Positions 46,735 through 58,709 are shown, numbered from the stretch's first letter. The stretch: 64,000 nucleotides of DNA from Thuidium tamariscinum (GCA_947034885.2 OX344754.2:5835001-5899000); one strand, 5' to 3'. Translations and numbers: made by a program. Notes: generated by a model not told the origin, from the sequence alone.

Positions 46735-47065
46735 GCATGTATATAGTAAAAAGAAAGAAAATTTTGTAAAGAAAGGTGGAGGTAGCAAAAAATAAGACAC
46801 TTGATTTTTAAATGTAAGATAGCCCTACTTTAAAACCCACAAGAATGAATTTACAAAAACTATAGGGTATTAAAAATATGCCCTTCATAGATTTTTATGT
46901 AAAATATGGTCATCTTAAAAACTAAAATTAAAGTAAATAGCCCCACATCAAATACTCTCTTCACTCACATATACACCTTAAATTACAAGGAGTGATCTCC
47001 CCAAGATTTTTGACCAATTAATTGAATCTACTAATTATAGTTATCTAAACTACTTATAGACTCAA
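46735..47065. repeat. Dispersed repeat E, second copy
   Basis: Parallels 5655-5990 in order and orientation. Ends and class are unresolved. Confidence 0.6.
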
Positions 47066-47640
47066 AAGAAAAGACATTTTAAGATTAAAAAATTCAATTA
47101 ATTGGATTGAATTTTTGGGGCATTGTATTTGAAGTGAACACAACTTTGGTAAAAATTTCACAAAAGATATATTTAACAAAAATTGCACCAAAAAGGACCA
47201 ACCCCAAAGTTGAAAATAGCTTGAAATAATATTTACAAATTTTCAGGTCTATTAATTAATCAACATCAATGTGCCAACCTTGCCCTTTTGCTACATTATT
47301 AGAATATTCCAAATTATTCTAAAATTACTGTCAATGTGATAAGTAGAATTCAAAGATTCCAAAAAATTATTAAAAAATTTAGAAGATGCAATAAACTTTC
47401 ATTCCATCACATTCCTTTAGATTCCCAAAGATTCCAAAAAGATTCTAAAAACAACAAAATTCTATTGATTTGGTCATTGCACTACTCCAATCAATAGAAA
47501 GTAAACAGTTGTTTTGTTGATGTTTACAAACAGTCATTGCAATGCTCCATGCAACAGAAAACAACTAAAATCAATTGGTTTTCTCTTGATTTAGACACGA
47601 TTTTCTATTAGTGTATTGCCTATAATAAAGTTGCAAAATT
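47066..47640. other. AT-rich stretch with a CACTA-like terminus at 47613
   Basis: GACACGATTTTCTATTAGTG ends at 47613; its reverse complement begins CACTAATAGAAAATCG, close to the ends at 28750 and 43881. Two similar segments upstream ('gtcattgcactactccaatcaatagaaa' and 'gtcattgcaatgctccatgcaacagaaa', quoted here only in part: 'gtcattgca') form an internal duplication at 47473-47570. Confidence 0.4.
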
Positions 47641-47644
47641 TCCA

Positions 47645-48065
47645 AATTACTTGTCCCCACTATAGTCACTCACATGTAAAGATTTTGGAGTCATGTTAAA
47701 GCTATTATAGGTGGTTTATAGCCAATTTTGCCCAAATAGTTCTTTCCCTTGTAGTATTGTAAAAAAAATTTGAAAGTAGTAGACAATCTAGTTTGGATTG
47801 CGGGTTGCAATAATGCATTTTTGCAATTGAAAACCAAGTTTGAAACAACCCTAGGATTAATCTCCTTTAATTGGAATAAGCCTTTCCATATATATGTTGA
47901 TGCTAGTAGTATTGCAATAGAATACATGTTTAGTCCAAACGATGATGGCAATAGAGATCATCCTATTTATTATGCCAATACTAGGAAAAAAAATTTACGA
48001 CTACTAAGAAAAAAGTATTGGTCATGGTATATGTTGTAAAAAAATTTAAGCATTACCTAATACCT
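47645..48065 (+). mobile_element. Ty3/gypsy pol fossil: RT end and RNase H start
   Basis: Translated fragments match the plant gypsy pattern after the reverse transcriptase: an FVW..ECQEAF-like segment, then KPFHIYVDASS, and DHPIYYA followed by a KNY-like and a WYML-like segment. It is a short, much-broken fossil with no LTRs nearby. It is unrelated in detail to the chromovirus at 55-61 kb and older in appearance. Confidence 0.65.
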
Positions 48066-48899
48066 ATTAGGATATAGGCGGCAAGCATCCCAGGATGGGC
48101 AACTAGAAACATCACACTAATATTTTCTTAGCATCACAATCTTTTGAATTACCATAGGAATTGGTTGCCCATGGATTTTTTTAATATCATAGTTGAAGGT
48201 ATTTCCAACACCATTGTATTTGACATAGAACTAGTAGTAATTTAACTAGCTTCTCCATTTGACTTGGAATAGGACAATTGATGTTGAATTCAAGGAAAGT
48301 CATATTGTTATGAACCATATCAAGGAGTGGCATTAGAAATTACATTATTTTTATAGTGTAAACTTCAATGATTTTTGAGGGGTGACAAATCATGCAAAAA
48401 ATATGACTCATGTGGTTGCAAGAGGATACAACAATGTCATTGCAATAAAAGCCTTCACCATACAATGGACAATCCACAATATAAACTAAAGTATTTTTTT
48501 CCAATGTCCTTTGGCATGTGAATTGGTGTGGGACTCAAGGAATCTATAACGCTAGTCTTTATTCTTCTCAAGTATTATTTGACTAGATTACAAAATGATT
48601 CACTGTATAACTCACTCTTGGCTAAAGAAGCATAGCACTTTTCACAAGTGGTTGTGATCTCCATACACTTCTTATACTCTACCTCAATTTCTTGTAGCTT
48701 CAATTAGGTTTTTCTAATGTTTCTTTCCTCTACTTGCAATTGTTGCTATAAATTGAAAATTTACCCTAAAATTGTTCTTTGGACAAATCACCAATGTCCT
48801 AAAATATTTGTGACATTTTCAAATCAAACTTTTTCGCAACAATCCGACTCGGGAACGAGGTAACTACCTTGAACTCCAAACAGATGATCGTAGGGTAGG
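48066..48899. other. AT-rich stretch, possibly further gypsy debris
   Basis: It follows the RNase H fossil and may hold decayed downstream pol sequence, but I cannot support any domain. Confidence 0.3.
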
Positions 48900-50305
48900 C
48901 TAGCCAGGCCACATATTCATTGGTAGCAGGATTCTCCAAAAAGCGAAAGCACGGTGATAAATTCTTGTGATATGCTTACTTGGAGACTCATAACTTTGAA
49001 AAAAACTGGGTGTTCTGGGTAAAAACTATATATATATATTTTTTTAAGTGTGGATGTAGTCCACCTATCAATATAATTTTGAGCTTGCTCTGATTCAATC
49101 TTTACCTTCTCCACTTCTACTAAAGCATCTTCATAGACGCTCATTTTGTCATCATGATTTAATGTCATTCTTTTCAACACTAACTCCATCCCTTCCCTTT
49201 CTTGCATCAAGGTCCTAAGACGATCTTTGGCCCCTAAAAATGAACTTTGGCTTTCAAGAAAAAGTTTTAGTACCCTAGCAATAGTTTTGGAAATGGCCTC
49301 ATTTTGGCACTCAATACCTAAATTGGACACACTTCTTTGTACATTGAGCTTAGCACTTTGTTTGCTTGACAAAGTGCATTCTATTTTTGACCTTTGTGAA
49401 ATCTACTTTGTGGCTTTCGCTTGTTGGGCACTCCACCTTTGCAACCAAAGAGTGATTTGGGTGAGATAATGACTACTAGATGGGGGCTAACTCCCAAAAG
49501 ACTGAACCATCTTCACTAAAATTGCTTTGAAATGACAATAGATATAGGATTTGCTTCCATTCCTAGTGCATTGAGATCTAGAGAAGGATGCCAAACATTG
49601 TTGGTAAAGGAACATTACCAGAAATCCAGAATTTGTAGGAATTCTAGATGGTGGCCCAAGAAGAATCATTTTTTGAAGAAAGTCTAGTTGCCATGATCTA
49701 TTCCTATGGGATACTTCAATATTACATCTCTTTAAATCCACATATACAAGATACTCTACCCAATTGACTTTTGTGTCATTCACCTCTACAACAATGCTAA
49801 ATGCTTCTAGCAAATTCAAAGAAAATTGTGTCATTGCAAATGTTGCCCCTTTTAAAATATATGTTAATAGAATTTGCACCTTAGAATTCACTTGTAGTGA
49901 CAAGATTTTCCACCTATTCTTGTTGAATTTGGCATCAAAGTAGTTAGCATTCAACAATCTATTTGATAGCTCAAATGTCATTTTTGTGAAGGCCCCTCAA
50001 AGTCAAACATGAACTTTGCAAGCCTAACTGAAGTAATTAAGTTTGTAAGTCATGTTTGAGTTTGTCTCCACTAAAAATGCAATGCAAGAAAGAACTCAGC
50101 CTTGAATGGTAATTAGAAACAATGTAAATAATTGATCAAATAAGTACTAAACCAAATATGTGAGTACTCCTTACCAAAGTTATGTTGTACAAACAAAAGA
50201 AATTTGCAATTGCCTAGCTACAACATCAAACATCTTAAAAAGAAGAAAGAATGTTACAAATTGATTGTTACCTTGAAGGACCTTAAATAATTTCCTTCTA
50301 GGAGG
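48900..50305 (-). pseudogene. Unrecognised, probably spliced minus-strand gene, broken
   Basis: A minus-strand frame from about 49981 to about 48917 keeps one frame through a hydrophobic/aromatic part and then a clearly coiled-coil part (SKQSAKLNVQ ... LMQEREGMELVLKRM ... VEKVKIESEQAQ). It is cut by a few stops. Upstream, at 50303-50267, a short exon-like start MPPRRKLFKVLQ runs into CAAG|GTAACA, a good splice donor. An acceptor could lie in the pyrimidine-rich stretch just above 49990. I recognise no family; a retroelement-associated or captured gene is possible. The two frames cover most of the interval, and the intron model is inference. Confidence 0.35.
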
Positions 50306-50680
50306 CATTGCACGAAATTCTTGGAGAAACAAGCTATGCAAGTAGAGAGACAATGCACGACAATAGCCAAAGAGGCAAGCAGAGAGATGATGCATGACAG
50401 TAGGTGGAGAGATAGGTAATGAATTGATGCACAACAACATGCAACAAACTTTACTAGCGTGAACAAATGAGAGAAAGGAAGGAGAGAAGGAAATATGCCC
50501 TATACAACAAGTAGTCAAATAACATGACTGTTTCCTTCTATTCCTAGTCAATTACTTAAGTTACATTTTCAAGTAACTGAAAATTCAAACTATTAAGCCA
50601 ATGGTATATTGGTTCTTAGTTCTTTGGTTCCTAGTGGCTATCAAAGGATGCTTGCTTCCTATAAGTCTATATTTTATATA

Positions 50681-50772
50681 AATCATGATGCTGTAAAGTA
50701 TATAATTAATAACCTCCAATTGAATGAATCATGATGCTGTAAAGCATATAATTAATAACCTCCAATTGAATG
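50681..50772. repeat. 46-bp tandem duplication
   Basis: 'aatcatgatgctgtaaag' followed by 'tatataattaataacctcc' occurs twice, at 50681 and 50727, with one or two differences. Confidence 0.9.
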
Positions 50773-51114
50773 GTTAGTTAGTATTGTTGCCAATTTTTTT
50801 AATTTTTATATCTATTTAGTTGTTGATGTGTGAATAGGGTTAACAAATTGACTTATATCCATTGCCATGTGCTTAGTGATTGTAAATATTCTACAAGAGA
50901 AAAACTAGTAATTACTTAACAATGATGCAGACTAATTAGTAAGATTGAAAGGAGACACGTTGACTTTGCAACCTTTTCTATAAAGACTTGAAGAGTTGTC
51001 TTGACAATTTTGGAACTATATGTCCAAATGTTTATTAATTAGTTTAGTTTTCAAATCATATAGTTGGTATAACTTGTTTGTAAAAACTTGTCCTCAATTT
51101 ATGAAGATATTTAA

Positions 51115-51852
51115 CCCCTAAAGCCCTAAAGTGCATTTTTTGGCATTATAAATTTTTTGGGCAGCTCACTACGAATGTGGTTTTTATTTTTTTTCGCTGA
51201 AATTTTTACACAAGATGTGCCCAAGGAGTAGCTTTAAGGCCCAACAATTTTTGTAACTTTTGACTTGGTGGTTAAAAAGTTATGGTATGACATGTCGTTT
51301 TCTTTACTTGGAGGGCAGCCCGGGCAGCTGAAAAAACTTCTTTAAAAAACTTTTTTTCAAAAGTGAAATTTCAAATTGATTATTTAGGTTTTTATAGACT
51401 TGTGAAGCTTTGTTTCATCCCATTAGGATTGAGGAGTCAAAAGTTATGAGCAATTTTAGTTTGCTGATAGGTATGGAATTTTTGAAAACCATACCTACCC
51501 ACAAACTAAAATTGCTCATAACTTTTGACTCCTTAATCCAAATGGGATGAAACAAAGCTTCTCAAGTCTGTAAAAACCTAAAGAATCAATTTGAAATTTC
51601 ACTTTTGAAAAAAAAGTTTTTTTGAAGAAGTTTTTTCAGCTGCTTGGGCTGCCCTCCGAGTAAAGAAAACAACATATCATGCCATAACTTTTTAACCACA
51701 AAGTCAAAAGTTACGAAAATTATTGAGCCTTAAAGCTACTCCTTGGGCACATCTTGTGTAAAAATTTCAGTGAAAAAAAATAAAAACCTCATTCGTAGTG
51801 AACTGCCCAAAAAATTTATAATGCGAAAAAATGAACCTCAAGGCTTTAGGGA
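51115..51852. mobile_element. Foldback (near-perfect palindromic) TTAA-type element P3
   Basis: Flanked by TTAA (51111-51114 and 51853-51856). The left arm (51115 to about 51478) is the reverse complement of the right arm (about 51489-51852) with only scattered differences, separated by a loop of about 10 bases. Each arm corresponds to the right half of P1. Transcribed, it would give a hairpin of about 360 bp, a natural source of small RNAs against the whole family. It is non-coding. Confidence 0.9.
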
Positions 51853-51968
51853 TTAATTCAAACTAACATTTTGTAAATTGATTGTGCTTACTATGTGTTG
51901 CATTCGTCAATTCAATTGTATTGTATCAAGAAAGTCATATGATGAGTGGTTCAATTGCTCAAGTGGAT

Positions 51969-52705
51969 GAGGGTGATTGTAAAAAACACTTGTCCTTTTT
52001 TTTGTCCCCTTGACCTCCAACAAGAAGTTTTTTGCTCATAACTTTTCATCTTTTCTTCGTTTGGCTTGAAATTTGAAATGGAGGTGCAAACAAAAGTTTT
52101 AGATGTTGAGTAATTTTTTCAGAACTCTTAAAATTAGTTTACTATTTTTAAACTACCCCCAATTGAGTGTCTACCTTGGCTATTTTGGAGGTTTTTAGTC
52201 CTATTTTTGACTCAAAAATCCAAATTTGAAGCCACAAATTGGACAAGTTGGAGGTCTACTAACATCACAAGGAGTGATGATGAGTTTTTACGAAATTAGC
52301 AACATGTCTATTGCACACATGGGGTTAAAGTGACCTTCCTAGGTACAAAGGCTGTGAAGAGGGAAAAAATTTCTTAGAGGAATTTTTTATTACAATGTGA
52401 GTACAATTTTTTTTAAATAATTTTTTGAATTTTTTTGAATCACTAAAAATGAAAAGGTCCACAGACCCCTTTTCTGCTATTTTTTGCTTCCAATGGCTTA
52501 AGTAGTACTTTGTAGCACTCTGTATTATTGCATAGTACTACATGGTACTAAATCAACGGCCCAGATTTATAGGCGCCCAAAATCAATGGTTGACATTGAC
52601 AGGTGCAGTGGAGATGCATTGTATTGGTAGAATCACACAGGACTGCCAGTCCTACACCAAAAACCTGTGTTTTTAAGACAAAAACATGAAGTGTTTCTTG
52701 TAGTG
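51969..52705. mobile_element. Possible TIR element with CACTA-like right end
   Basis: Left GTGATTGTAAAAAACACTT and right AAGTGTTTCTTGTAGTGAC are inverted at about 13 of 19 positions. The right end reads CACTACAAGAAACACTT in reverse, the consensus plant CACTA end. A small palindrome ('cctgtgtttttaagac') precedes it. Boundaries are tentative. Confidence 0.35.
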
Positions 52706-53461
52706 ACTGGTGATCAAATAGTTGAGAGTTAGATCCTATAGATGATTTGCATTGTGTGCATGTGCATGTAAAATTGCTTGAAATTTCTAGTGCTCAACTT
52801 GGTTGTGTTGTATTGTGCATGTAAAGTGACAAATTGTAAAATCATGTAAGAGATCAAATTATTAAGTTTAAATATAGAAATGCCCTTAGTTCAAGATTGT
52901 TTTTGCTTAACATTGTGTATGCATGTAAGCATTTGTTGAATTACTAGAGCTTGAATGTGTTAAATTGGCAATATTGGCATGTAAATTGCAATGAGCTAAT
53001 GAATTGGAAGAGATTAGTTGAGCATGTGGATTTTATGGAATAATTAGAATGTAGTTGTGAGTTTTTAATTGTATTAACTTAAGTAATCTTGAATGAAAAT
53101 ATCTCCGAAAAAAAGACAAGTTGAAAATATGGTAGTCTTAAATAAATTGTGCATATGAACTGCAGAGTGATTAAATACACTGGATGTTGAGGATATTAAT
53201 CTAGTAAGTGTTTGTGTCAATGACAAATTGAAATGTGTGCCATCATATCTAAGTAATTCAATCATGGTCCATTTGATTGCATAAATCTAGTAGACCTTGG
53301 CAAAATTGTAGAGCGAATTGCATATTCTACTTGATTAAGTTTTATGAAAACAATGAAAAGTCCATTTGCCAAGTGAGATTAAGTTCTCTATAAAAGAAAA
53401 ACATCACAAATTATTTGAATAGAATCATCATATAGAAATTATTGTATCCCAAGTGAATGCA
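52706..53461. other. AT-rich spacer, nothing recognised
   Basis: No supported gene or element. Confidence 0.4.
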
Positions 53462-53465
53462 TCAA

Positions 53466-54300
53466 CCCCTAAATATTTTAGACTATGTTTTCACCAAAAA
53501 TGCTCCATAATTGTCATTTCTAGTACAAATATCAAATTTTTAGAGGAAATTTTTGGACACATAAAACTATAGGATCTTATATTAGGGGTAGTCATGGCTT
53601 CTTCTAACACCTAGATTTTGGAGAAGAATGAGGGAAAACAGGATCTAATCAGGAGTCAATTAGTGCATTGGAGCTATGACACTCCTTTCAAGTGCAGTGA
53701 GTGTGCAAAATTCGAATCTTGCGAATGGATTTATCGGCTTTCACTTCATTGGTGAGATCGGCAGCTCCAATGGTGCAATCAACAACTTTCGGAGTAGAAA
53801 ATTAGAGTTGTAGTAACAACTTTGCTTGCGAACGCTTCTACACACGACTTATTCACCTCCAAAGTAGAATAAATGATGCAAGGAAGTCTTTGCTGTAGAA
53901 GAAAATTCCATCACCAAGTACCTCACGAAAGCCAACCTTTAGCCGCCACAAGGCTTCACGATGGAGAAGTTCGACTCTTTGGAAGAGCTGTGACTACCCT
54001 TATTATAATGATTTAAAAAAATTTAGAAAAAATTCCAAAAATTCCAAAAATTTTCACCATATAGATCACAAGATATTAGTATTTGAATTGACAAGAATTC
54101 TTTTTTTGGCCCTACTCCAAAAAGGCAACTACACTTCACAAGATCAAATTTGTATGAAAAAAAGATCAAAATGTTGATAATTTCTTGGATTCATTTTTCA
54201 AGGCAAGTTGGCTACATGTCTAAAAATTTCAAATCATTTGGAAGTGTACAACATATAGGAAAAAAATAGTAAGTAGAAAGTAGAGAATGATTCAAAATTG
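53466..54300 (+). mobile_element. TTAA-type element P7 (P1 relative), interrupted
   Basis: Starts CCCCTAAATATTTTAGAC after TCAA (decayed TTAA). It follows P1 and P6 through 'tataggatctta', and after the insertion through 'tcaccatatagatcacaagatatta', 'cttcacaagatcaaatttgtatg', 'caagttggctacatg' and 'gaagtgtacaacatatagg'. The right end is lost near 54300. Confidence 0.7.
53585..53999. mobile_element. Tourist-like (PIF/Harbinger) MITE inserted in P7, 415 bp
   Basis: Flanked by TTA (53582-53584 and 54000-54002). Ends GGGGTAGTCATGGCTTCT and AGAGCTGTGACTACCC form an imperfect inverted repeat. TTA duplication and GGG ends fit PIF/Harbinger-type miniature elements. Uninterrupted P1-family copies keep a single TTA at this point (for example the reverse of 1-20). 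The interior is less AT-rich than its surroundings and has no transposase. Confidence 0.75.
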
Positions 54301-55251
54301 CCAAAAATTACTTTGACTTTCCTAAAATTTTAAGTTTTTTGGTGAAATAGAGAATAATGATTTAAATTTATTGGGGTGTTCTAGATCAATAACTTTCTTA
54401 ATGAACTTGAGTCTTCATACAAAAAAATTGCATCTAAAATTGTATTATACAATTATAAAACATAAATCAAATACATTGTCTTGTTTAATAAATATTTCAA
54501 ATATAAGGGCATTAATATGTAAAGAATTTCTACATTTCAAACTATACTCTATATAATGGAAAATGCAGTCTTATGCTTTCAATTCCAAAAAGAAATTCAA
54601 ATATTGTGAGAACTAAGAACCAACATCATTTGCATACTTGTCAAATTCTTCATATTTTAACCTCTGCAAAGGTCAACTTCCTTAATGTTTTTGTGTACAA
54701 CAATTTGAGATGATGTATATCAATGTGCTAAGGCATAAAAAGGTTTTTGAAAGTACTAAGAAAAAATTGATAAAAGATAAAGTAATTCCAATGCTTAGTA
54801 AATAAAAATGAGTTTTAGACATGGCTAATTTTGAAATCAATTTTCTTTCAAATTACAACTAATTTTTTCTTGAAAGTTCCATGGTACTTTGGAGTAAGTT
54901 GCACACTACAACTTTTGCAAATCTACCTTTTGACTTTGTTCATTGATGCTTATGGTACAATTATTTGAATTAAATACATTTTAGATTTTTACTCAATTTT
55001 ATTAGTTACTATAAATTGTCCTATAATTCATTTTCATTTCAAATATATAACTTTCTAACTAATTATGTTGGATAAAGCATGTATATTGCATGACAAATCA
55101 ATCTTAATGTGAGGATTTGACTATAGATTTGACATGAGCCAAATGTCAATTTAGGATTAGAATTGCATTCATTACATCTATTATCATTTATAAATAGGAT
55201 ATGAACTGGAGTGTGCCAAATCGACCTATGATTGAATTCTTAATTTACTCC
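54301..55251. other. AT-rich spacer, nothing recognised
   Basis: No supported gene or element before the chromovirus target site. Confidence 0.4.
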
Positions 55252-55256
55252 CGAAA

Positions 55257-55512
55257 TGTTACGAACCCGTTCGTAACAAGGGAACGGTTGTAACGGTTGG
55301 GTTAGTTGGCCTCTTCCCTTCCCTTTAATAGTCAAGTGAGGAGGCTTGTTCCTCACTTGACATTTTGTGTAATAAAGATGATATGAATTTAATACAATGT
55401 GTAAGTGTGATTCTCATTGTCATTATTGTAACTTGGTAGTGATTTAGTGTTGGTTTGCTTCGAATGCGATTTAAGTAGAGCATCGACTTATTGGTCAAGT
55501 CGATCCGTAACA
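55257..55512 (+). repeat. 5' LTR of the chromovirus
   Basis: 256 bp, TG...CA. It opens with an inverted repeat TTACGAAC-CC-GTTCGTAA. It is about 98% identical to the 3' LTR. Confidence 0.95.
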
Positions 55513-55639
55513 TAATGTCAAGTCATGCAAAGTCCATGCTCTAATTCGGATTCCCAAGTTGAAGGTGCATTGATGGCTTTGGACAACGGCCTTTACCATG
55601 AGGGATGTTGTAGGATTATTTGATTCGGAAACCTAATCT

Positions 55640-56730
55640 CCTTCGATGGATCAAGGACCACCGGTGGTCCAACCGGGGGAAGAATTGATGCCGGATGGGG
55701 TGGGGTCGGAGTGGGCGGCCTTCATCCAACAACAAATCCAAAGTGTATTCCAAGCTACAATTCCTCAATTGATACAAGAAATTTCGAATCGAGCGGCGCA
55801 AGGACCACGACCGGTTGTCTCTGCCATCTCTAATAGCGGAGGGGTGGTAGGAGGGAGGTGTGCGGAATCAAATGTGGAACTCAAAGAATCGAAGGTAGCG
55901 GAACCGGAAAGATTTTCCGGAAAGAAGGGAAATGAAGTTTACCGATGGTTTGCACAACTCCATCTTGTATTTCGAGGTAAACCGCGCACTTATAGCTCTG
56001 ATGCAGATAAAGTAGCTTATGCACTTTCGTATATGACTGGAGCGGCACAAAATTGGGCTATGCCTCTTCTCCAAGCTTTGGACGAGGAGCGTGATCACGA
56101 GTTATTGGGAGATTACCGCGCTTTTCGGGAGTCCATGATTGCCGTGTATGGGGATATTGACTGTCGGAGCAATGCGGAGGATCGCATTGGAAAGCTTCGA
56201 CAAACTGGATCAGTAGTGAGTTATATTTCTATGTTTAATGAATGTGCAGCGCTACTCGATTGGAATGAATCCAGTTTGGTAGCTCGCTTTCGTGGAGGAC
56301 TCAAGGACGAGATTTTGGATTCGGTGGCAACGGCGGAGACTCAACCACGCCGGCTACAAGATTGGATGGCAATGTCATCCCGAATCGATGAGAGATTATG
56401 GGATCGGAGTCAAAACCGTTGTTCACCATTTGAGACTCCAAATTTCCGATCTCCAACAACATTGCCACAAGATGCAGTGGGCAAGGTATCATCTAATTCG
56501 AATACCTCCGGGCCAGTGCCGATGGAGCTTGGAGCGGTGCGTACTCCCTCTACAGCCTTGGCAAAAACGGCGGTGGAATGGCAAGAATATCAACGCCAAG
56601 GACGTTGTTGGGGTTGTGGTAGAGTAGGTCATATTCGATCGCGTTGCCCCACGAATCCCTCGAAGCCCTTGTCGATCTCTGCCACCATTGAAGTGGAAGG
56701 CACCTCTTCGGGAAAAGAGAAAGCCCGGGA
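55640..56730 (+). pseudogene. Gag region of the chromovirus
   Basis: A retrotransposon gag domain (segments FSGKKGNEVYRWFAQL, TGAAQNWA and similar) is followed by a CCHC zinc knuckle CWGCGRVGHIRSRC near the end. In this family Gag forms the particle shell and binds the element RNA. Part of a broken element. Confidence 0.9.
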
Positions 56731-56899
56731 CTGAAGGGAAATTTTCAGTACCCGGGCACTGTGCAAACTGCCGCTGCCATCATTCACAAGACACCCACGT
56801 TGGACGCAACAAGGAAGGTGGGCAATATGGTGGAGCGGCCTCTTGAGTCGGCCGCTTGGGAGAATTTACAATGGAGTAATATATGGTCGAAGACGGATG

Positions 56900-57320
56900 T
56901 CGAGGTTTCAAAGGAGGTAAATTGCGGATTAGATCCATTGTGCTTACGTGCCACTATTGACCCTAGTGCACATGTGACGTTGGATGCACAACTCAATTCC
57001 GTCCCAGGTCTCACGTTAGTGGATTCGGGAGCCACAGGAATATTCATGCATCCCAAGTTTGCGGAACAATGTAATGCGGAGTTGTAACTAAAGCCGGTGC
57101 CGCGTGAAGTTAGGGTGATTGATGGCCGAATGATTAGCTCCGGGCTTATAACCCACGAGGCTATTGTGGAGGTTATCATTGGAGATTATCGTGAAAGATT
57201 GGTAGCAGATGTCACGAATACAGGCAAGTATCCATGTATTTTAGGCATTCCATGGTTAATCCGTCATGACCCGACTATTCGGTGGTCTCAACGAAGTGTG
57301 GTATTTGATTCCCCATATTG
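56900..57320 (+). pseudogene. Aspartic protease region of the chromovirus
   Basis: A retropepsin-like segment with active-site VDSGATG, and downstream a CILGIPWL motif typical of the plant gypsy protease end. Part of a broken element. Confidence 0.85.
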
Positions 57321-57429
57321 TCAGGCTTGGTGCATGGGGCATGGGGTGCAAGGAGAAAAAGGAAATTGCAAAGCTATGGAGTGCCACGGAAGTTCCCAAT
57401 TCACAAATTCGGAGGAAAATCCATTTGGA

Positions 57430-57830
57430 GGAAATTCCTCCAAGGCTGGGCCAGCATCCCAGCCTACCAGACCGGGCGCGGCACTGGCACTAGCATGCCT
57501 GCGGCCTGCGCAGGCTGGCGCAGCGCCTGCTAGGGCCAAGGCCGGCCCGGCGCCCCAGCCTGCCAGGGCGTGCCCGATTCTGGCCGCCGTAGGCAACGCC
57601 GGGGCTGGCGGGGCCTAGCCGGCTCCGACAGCTGTGGGTGGCACCGGGGCTGGCGGGGCCTGGCTGACTCATCCACCTGCCGAGGCGGCCCCGACTGGCA
57701 CCGCCGTGGGCGCCGGCCTTGGCGGGGCCTGGCCGGCTCTCCCGCCTGTCGGGCCGGGCCAACGGCCAGGGGCTGAGCCTGGCAGAGCCGGCTTCCCCCT
57801 TGCCGGGGCCAGCTCGCCCATGGGCAAAGG
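57430..57830 (+). repeat. GC-rich Ala/Pro/Gly linker between protease and reverse transcriptase
   Basis: Abrupt GC-rich, low-complexity DNA with repeated GCCGGGGCTGGCGGGGCCT-like units, coding-like in several frames (Ala/Pro/Gly-rich). Such a block is not usual at this place in chromoviruses. The many overlapping frames in it are a result of composition. Confidence 0.7.
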
Positions 57831-58089
57831 GCCCCCCCCAAAGGCAAAACAAAAATTGTTTTTTGGAAAAAAATATGGAGGTTTCGGGCACGGGAGATTC
57901 CAATCAAGGACGGAATTTTTTGGTGCTGGCTCAAGGACAACAGAAGTTAAAATTCAAGGCAGAAAAACAAATTTCAAAATTAATTGCTCCAAAGCATGCA
58001 TTGGTTTCTGAGGCAGCTTTTCGTCTTTCGGCAAAGGAGGCAGAAATTTATGCACTCGAGATTTCCGAGGTGGATACTCCACTATCTTC

Positions 58090-58700
58090 TTCTATTCCAG
58101 AAGAATATCATGATTTAAAAGCAACTTTCAGTGAGATGGCATCCAATGAGTTGCCAGCCCATAGGACTTGCGATATGAAGATTGAATTTAAAGAAGGACA
58201 AGAGCCCCGTAACACTGGGCTACGGCCAATGTCCCCGGTGGAGCTGGAGGAGCTACGGAGGTATTTAGACGAGAATTTAGGCAAGGGCTGGATTCGAAGA
58301 TCCAAGTCTCCTGTTTCAGCACCTATTGTGTTCGCTCGGAAAAAGGACGGTTCAATTCGGGTTTGTGTAGATTATCGGAATCTCAACAAGATTACCGTGC
58401 GGAACCGCTATCCCCTACCCCTTATCCCAGAGCTCACTGACCGATTGGTAGGGGCTACGATTTTCTCAAAATTAGACATTCGACAAGCCTATCATCGACT
58501 TCGTATGGTTGCGGGCCACGAATTCAAAACGGCTTTCAAAACACGGTACGGATTATTTGAATATTTAGTTATGCCGTTTGGGTTGACTAATGCCCCTGCA
58601 CAATTTCAATCATTAATGCAAGATATTTTTAAGGACCTTTTGGACATATCCGTGGTTATATATTTGGATGACATCTTAATTTTTTCAAAGAATCTTTAAG
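58090..58700 (+). pseudogene. Reverse transcriptase region of the chromovirus
   Basis: Core RT motifs are present in order, including DYRNLNKITV, SKLDIRQAYH, FGLTNAPAQFQ and the catalytic YLDD box. Part of a broken element. Confidence 0.92.
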
Positions 58701-58709
58701 AGCATCGGC

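Noticed and set aside
57260-58000. Minus-strand Ala/Gly/Pro-rich frames in the chromovirus linker
   Set aside because: GC-rich low-complexity DNA inside a plus-strand element; shadows.
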